Source: an uncultured Elioraea sp.
GTDB lineage: Bacteria; Pseudomonadota; Alphaproteobacteria; Acetobacterales; Acetobacteraceae
Length of the DNA stretch: 64,000 nucleotides
Assembly (NCBI GenBank): GCA_937928775.1
Contig: CALFVI010000009.1
Coordinates: 62,001-126,000 of the forward strand
Reading direction: 5' to 3'
Positions within the stretch are counted from its first letter, which is position 1, and each line of letters opens with the position of its first letter. Positions 60,542 to 64,000 of the stretch are shown here, in pieces. The notes under the pieces are model-generated. The model had not been told where the DNA came from. It ran no database searches and was given only the letters and a program-made list of their open reading frames with translations. A program made the translations under genes and the position numbers.

Positions 60542-61254
60542 GCCGCGCACGTCAGGGGCTCCGCATCAACGACGGACCGAGCCTCGCCCGGCACCGGACT
60601 GACGCGACACAACGCAAGCCCTGCGCGCCTTGCTGCTTCCGCGTCGTGCGTAGCGACGAGGAGCGCAGCACCATCCTCGATGCAGGCGGAAACGAGGAGA
60701 GCGAATACGTCCGCCGCGAGTTCGGGGTGCAGGGCTGCGGTTGGTTCATCCGCGATCACGAGAGAGGGGCGATGGGCGAGAGCGCGCGCGATCGCCGCGC
60801 GCTGGCGCTGGCCGACGGAGAGGGCGGCGGGCTTCTTGTCGAGCTCGGCCCCGATGCCGAGCAGTTGGGCGAGATCGAGGATCCGTTGCGGATCGCGCCT
60901 GCCCGCCAAACGTTGTGGGAGCGCGATGTTCTCGGCAACCGTGAGAAAGGGGAGGAGGCCTCCCGTCTGCAGCACATAGCCGATGGCGCGGGCGCGCAGC
61001 GCGGCGAGCGCATCGTGTAGGCTGCGAGCCCACAGCGCCGCTGCATCCACACCCGCAACGACAAGACGGCCGGCGTAATCAGGTGCAAGCGCCAATGCTG
61101 CGAGATCGAGAGTCGTGCTCTTGCCCGCCCCTGAAGGCCCGACCAGGGCGAGCGCCTGCCCTGCCCCCAGAGCGAGCGAAGGAATGTCCAGCACGAAGCG
61201 CGCCGTACCGGAGACGAGCGTGCGTCGCACGCCCTCGAGCACAAGCACGCTCAC
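60538..61254 (-). CDS. ABC transporter ATP-binding protein, LolD/TagT-like
   Basis: A 238-residue ATPase: Walker A LVGPSGAGKSTTLDL (about residues 39-53), Q-loop IGYVLQTGGLLPFLTVAEN, signature LSVGQRQRAAIARAL, Walker B SLVIADEPTAALHP and a late H-loop VATHDAEAAR. The Ser-Val-Gly-Gln signature replaces the usual SGGQ. It pairs with the permease encoded next. The start is a GTG overlapping the stop of the von Willebrand A gene (GTGA). Confidence 0.92.
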   Translation of the reverse strand: MSVLVLEGVRRTLVSGTARFVLDIPSLALGAGQALALVGPSGAGKSTTLDLAALALAPDYAGRLVVAGVDAAALWARSLHDALAALRARAIGYVLQTGGLLPFLTVAENIALPQRLAGRRDPQRILDLAQLLGIGAELDKKPAALSVGQRQRAAIARALAHRPSLVIADEPTAALHPELAADVFALLVSACIEDGAALLVATHDAEAARRAGLALCRVSPVPGEARSVVDAEPLTCAA

Positions 61255-63167
61255 GGCAGTTGCGCGAGCGGAACCGGATACATTGCTTCGCCTGGGTCAC
61301 GCGCTCGGTCAAGATTGACCCAGAGCTCGGGTTGGCGCGCATACTCCTCGTAGAGGCGAAGACGGGAGTCGAGCGCATTGATGATCTCGCGCCGCGCGCC
61401 AGCGCCCATCGCCACCCACTCTTCCTCCGTGATGTCCATGATCCGCGATCGGTAGGGGAGACCGTCGAGGAACTCGGCAAACACCCCGCCCACGCGCTGC
61501 AGTTCGGCCACCCGGCGCGGATCGCGCGCCATCGCCGCGGCAAGCCCGCGCAAGCGACCGAAGAACGTTTCTGGTGCGAGACGACCCGCATTGCCCGCCT
61601 CGATGATCCCCCTCAAAGTCGCCGCCAGATCCGAAAGCTGATTGCGAGTCAGCAGGACGCGCACCTCCATCGGCCGCCGCGCTGGGGTCGGGTCCGTCCA
61701 GTCTTCATCGACGGTGAAGCTGCGCACGAGGTCGGGCACACTCGCACCCTCAAGGCGGCCGAGATACGAAAGGCGCATGGCGTGCGCGACCACCTCGGTC
61801 TGCTCCGCGATGCGGCGCCCCACCTCGCCTTGGGGCGGCGTGATGCCGGCGATCGGTCGGCCGACGGTGCGCGCCACCTGGGCGAGGATCGCATCAGCCA
61901 GCATATCGACCGTCGCACCGAAGGCGGTCACGTCTCCGTCTGGCACGGGGTAGTAGAGCGCGCCAGCAGCACCAAAGGCGGAGAGCTGACGGTACTGACG
62001 CTCCGCGCGGGCGTGGTCCGCCCTGCCTTCGGGCGTGCGGAGGTGGATCACCGAAATCGCGACCTGCTTGGCCTCAGAGCGGGCGAGAGCGTTGAGGTCG
62101 GCGGCCGTCATGCCCGTCGAGGCGCGGGGGTCGGGTGGTTCGCGCATCGAAGCATCGGTGATCAGCACGAGGAAACGGCCGCCGAACTCGCTCCACTTCA
62201 CTTCATCAAGCGCGAGCTTGACTCCCGCTCCGGCATCCTCCTGCCAGCCTTCTGTCGAAGCAGTGGCTTCGCGCACCTCGGCAATCCTGGGCAGGATCGC
62301 ATCGGGCGCGGCCTGGAAGTCGGGCAAGGCGACAAGGCGGGCGAGATATTCAACCTGCGGACGACCAGCGAGGGAGTCGCGGTAGGCGACCATGCCGAAG
62401 CGGAAATTGTCTCGCACCACAGTGTCGCCGATGCGCGAGACGATGCGGCGGATCGCTTCGCGCGTGCGTTCGATGTAGGGCTGCATGGAGATGGTCGTGT
62501 CGATGACGAACACCACCACGGCACGAAAGTCGCGCAGCGCCTCGGCGCCCGCGCGCAATGTTGCGGCGGGTGCGGGGGCGGAAACAACCTCGAGTAGCCG
62601 AGCGGGCGGCCCGAGTTCCGGTTCCATCAGCTCGGCCGACAGAACGGGGAGGAGATAAAAGTTGCGCGTGATGTCGACATGCGCCTCCGGTTCGAGCGCG
62701 ATCACAGGCCCGTTCGCGCCGCCCGCGCGGAAGGCAGCGGCACGCTCTGCGCGATCGCGCGCTGCCCAGGCCTCGCGCACGGTCGCGGCGTCGCGAAAGA
62801 ACATCGCACGGTCCCGTCCCGCCGGGTTGGTGAAAGCGAGGATCATAGTATGGCGCCAGGGAATGGCGCGCTCCTCTGCGATCCAGCCCTGGGTGCGCCC
62901 GTTCGCCGTCTCGCCAACCTCGAGCCAACCGTCCCGGCGATCATAGACGTAGAAGACGGAGAAACCCGGGACCGCGGTCGCACGCGCCGTCTCGCCGGGG
63001 CGGGGCGCGAGCACCGCTCCGGGCCGGGTGATGATGCGTTGCCAGAGCGAGGTTGTGCCCTCGATCAGCAGCGGGCGACGAGAGGATTGCGCCACGGCAG
63101 GCCAGCTCGCGACGACCAGAATGAGCAGACCGACAATGACGGAGAGCAGCGAGAGCGCGCGTTTCAT
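61251..63167 (-). CDS. Secreted von Willebrand factor A protein resembling the extracytoplasmic part of PpkA
   Basis: A 638-residue protein with a signal peptide (RALSLLSVIVGLLILVVASWPAVAQ). An SH3-like region (GFSVFYVYDRRDGWLEVGETANGR) precedes RAMFFRDAATVREAW and the vWA domain, about residues 220-420. The metal-site motif is VVFVIDTTISMQPY (DxTxS instead of DxSxS). The domain also has FRFGMVAYRDSL and RFLVLITDASMRE. A helical tail of about 200 residues follows. The order SH3-like, vWA, tail matches the region after the membrane span of the kinase PpkA, but no kinase domain is present. Coupled by ATGA/GTGA overlaps to the genes on both sides. Confidence 0.85.
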   Translation of the reverse strand: MKRALSLLSVIVGLLILVVASWPAVAQSSRRPLLIEGTTSLWQRIITRPGAVLAPRPGETARATAVPGFSVFYVYDRRDGWLEVGETANGRTQGWIAEERAIPWRHTMILAFTNPAGRDRAMFFRDAATVREAWAARDRAERAAAFRAGGANGPVIALEPEAHVDITRNFYLLPVLSAELMEPELGPPARLLEVVSAPAPAATLRAGAEALRDFRAVVVFVIDTTISMQPYIERTREAIRRIVSRIGDTVVRDNFRFGMVAYRDSLAGRPQVEYLARLVALPDFQAAPDAILPRIAEVREATASTEGWQEDAGAGVKLALDEVKWSEFGGRFLVLITDASMREPPDPRASTGMTAADLNALARSEAKQVAISVIHLRTPEGRADHARAERQYRQLSAFGAAGALYYPVPDGDVTAFGATVDMLADAILAQVARTVGRPIAGITPPQGEVGRRIAEQTEVVAHAMRLSYLGRLEGASVPDLVRSFTVDEDWTDPTPARRPMEVRVLLTRNQLSDLAATLRGIIEAGNAGRLAPETFFGRLRGLAAAMARDPRRVAELQRVGGVFAEFLDGLPYRSRIMDITEEEWVAMGAGARREIINALDSRLRLYEEYARQPELWVNLDRARDPGEAMYPVPLAQLP

Positions 63168-64000
63168 GGCCAGAACTCCTGTAGCGCATCGCGCGCCGTG
63201 CCAGACCCCGCCGCAGCCTCACGTTCGAGATGAGCCCTGAGGGCGGCGCGGCGCCTGGCGGCTTCCGCATCGCCCAAGCGCTCGGCCTCACGGTAGTGTT
63301 TGGCGGCCTGGCGCACGTCGGGCGAGCGGAACGGTCGGCCAGGGATGAAACCGAGCGGGTCATAGAGACGGGCGAGCGCAGTGTGCGCCTCGGCGATGTT
63401 CGCTTCCGCCGCGACCTCGAACAGCACGAGCGCATCGTCGTGCCGGCCTGCCGCCTGGCGGCGAAGCGCGACTGCGAGCACACCGCGCGCGTCAGGTGCC
63501 CGTGCCACAACCTCGGCCGCCGTCAGCCCATCTGTGCCGTCCGGCCACGTGGGGGCGGCGACCGGTGGGGCAGGCGCCGCTGGCCGGGACGTCGATTGTG
63601 CCGGCTCGCGCATGAACCACCAGCCGGCGAAGGCAAGGGCTAGCGAGGTCAGCCCCAGCGCGGCCAGCACGCGCGGACGACCCCACACGACCGAGGCCGT
63701 GGCTGGTGCCGACCGAGGCTGCGGCGGCGACGGCGGGGGCGAAGCCTCGGGCGGTCGGACCGGCTCGCGGACAGCAACGGCAGGGCCGAGCCCGATCCGC
63801 ACCTCGCCCTCGTCGAACACGGCGATGGAGGCAGGCCAGAACAGGGGCAAATCCAGCCCGAGCGACGGTAGCCTCAATGTCAGCGGCCCGGGCTCCAAGT
63901 GGCGGCAGACGGACGGGCCAAGGATCAATACGGTGGCGCCAGGCGACGTCTCGACAGCAAGCGGTGTCAGCACCACCTCGCCCACCTGCCATCCGCCGGG
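63164..64000 (-). CDS. Membrane protein with Sel1/TPR-like periplasmic repeats (5' end outside window)
   Basis: At least 273 residues are visible, and the frame is open to the window edge, so the N-terminal part is missing. The visible start is beta-rich (LILGPSVCRHLEPGPLTLRLPSLGLDLPLFWP). A proline-rich linker, one membrane helix (RVLAALGLTSLALAFAGWWF, about residue 105 of the visible part) and Sel1/TPR-like helices follow: DALVLFEVAAEANIAEAHTALARLYDPLG and DVRQAAKHYREAERLGDAEAARRR. The cytoplasmic piece could belong to a larger signalling protein, even a kinase, lying beyond 64000. Its stop overlaps the vWA gene start (ATGA). Confidence 0.75.
   Translation of the reverse strand, partial: PGGWQVGEVVLTPLAVETSPGATVLILGPSVCRHLEPGPLTLRLPSLGLDLPLFWPASIAVFDEGEVRIGLGPAVAVREPVRPPEASPPPSPPQPRSAPATASVVWGRPRVLAALGLTSLALAFAGWWFMREPAQSTSRPAAPAPPVAAPTWPDGTDGLTAAEVVARAPDARGVLAVALRRQAAGRHDDALVLFEVAAEANIAEAHTALARLYDPLGFIPGRPFRSPDVRQAAKHYREAERLGDAEAARRRAALRAHLEREAAAGSGTARDALQEFWP

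Overview
This is a very GC-rich, densely packed bacterial chromosome segment with many GTG/TTG starts and stop/start overlaps of the ATGA or GTGA type. COQ9, a PleD-type diguanylate cyclase beside rpmG, a TAXI-TRAP transporter and the protein styles point to an alphaproteobacterium, probably Rhodospirillales (Acetobacteraceae-like). The assignment is an inference from gene content. No rRNA, tRNA, CRISPR array or intact insertion sequence was seen.

Layout. 0-8 kb: the 3' end of manC, then a minus-strand operon of RND adaptor, RND pump, MFS transporter and a thiamine-diphosphate enzyme. 8-19 kb: a minus-strand operon of two oligopeptide-type ABC ATPases and a lone CoxL-like molybdenum hydroxylase subunit; a small Lrp-type sensor domain with an AbrB-family membrane protein; then a hydrolase, a wrecked branched-chain amino-acid transporter (livH/livF remnants), an amidase, a macro-domain protein and an SDR. 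18.8-28.3 kb: csaA, a TAXI-TRAP transporter, a gamma-glutamylcyclotransferase-like protein, DUF3293, rpsU, def, COQ9, a chemoreceptor and a DsbA-like protein.

28.3-36.5 kb is an accessory glycan-type cluster, with visibly more AT-rich stretches in its left part. It holds two intact glycosyltransferases and an asnB-type amidotransferase, interleaved with three methyltransferase genes that each carry one disabling lesion. Direct repeats lie between them. 36.5-52.3 kb returns to core genes: pyrB, a metal-ligand-less pyrC homologue, plsY, dprA and topA (the first four chained by short overlaps), an S41 protease, rpmG, pleD, a phospholipid methyltransferase-like gene, hsp20, a dead polysaccharide deacetylase, yifB/comM and an L-lactate permease.

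52.4-64 kb is the most unusual part: two convergent operons that look like one envelope system. The plus-strand arm encodes three paralogous single-membrane-span proteins of unrecognised family (one ending in a YfaP/DUF2135-like domain), a small secreted protein, an OmpA-like lipoprotein and two coiled-coil lipoproteins. The minus-strand arm encodes a Sel1/TPR membrane protein (cut by the window edge), a secreted von Willebrand A protein resembling the non-kinase part of PpkA, an ABC ATPase and FtsX/LolC-like permease, and a periplasmic formylglycine-generating-enzyme-like protein. The last three match the TagT-TagS-TagR order of the type VI secretion threonine-phosphorylation pathway, but no kinase, phosphatase or secretion structural gene is visible.

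Lesions in this window are concentrated in polysaccharide-related methyltransferases, the liv transporter and a deacetylase. Two sit in or beside G homopolymers, so assembly error must be excluded before biological decay or phase variation is concluded.
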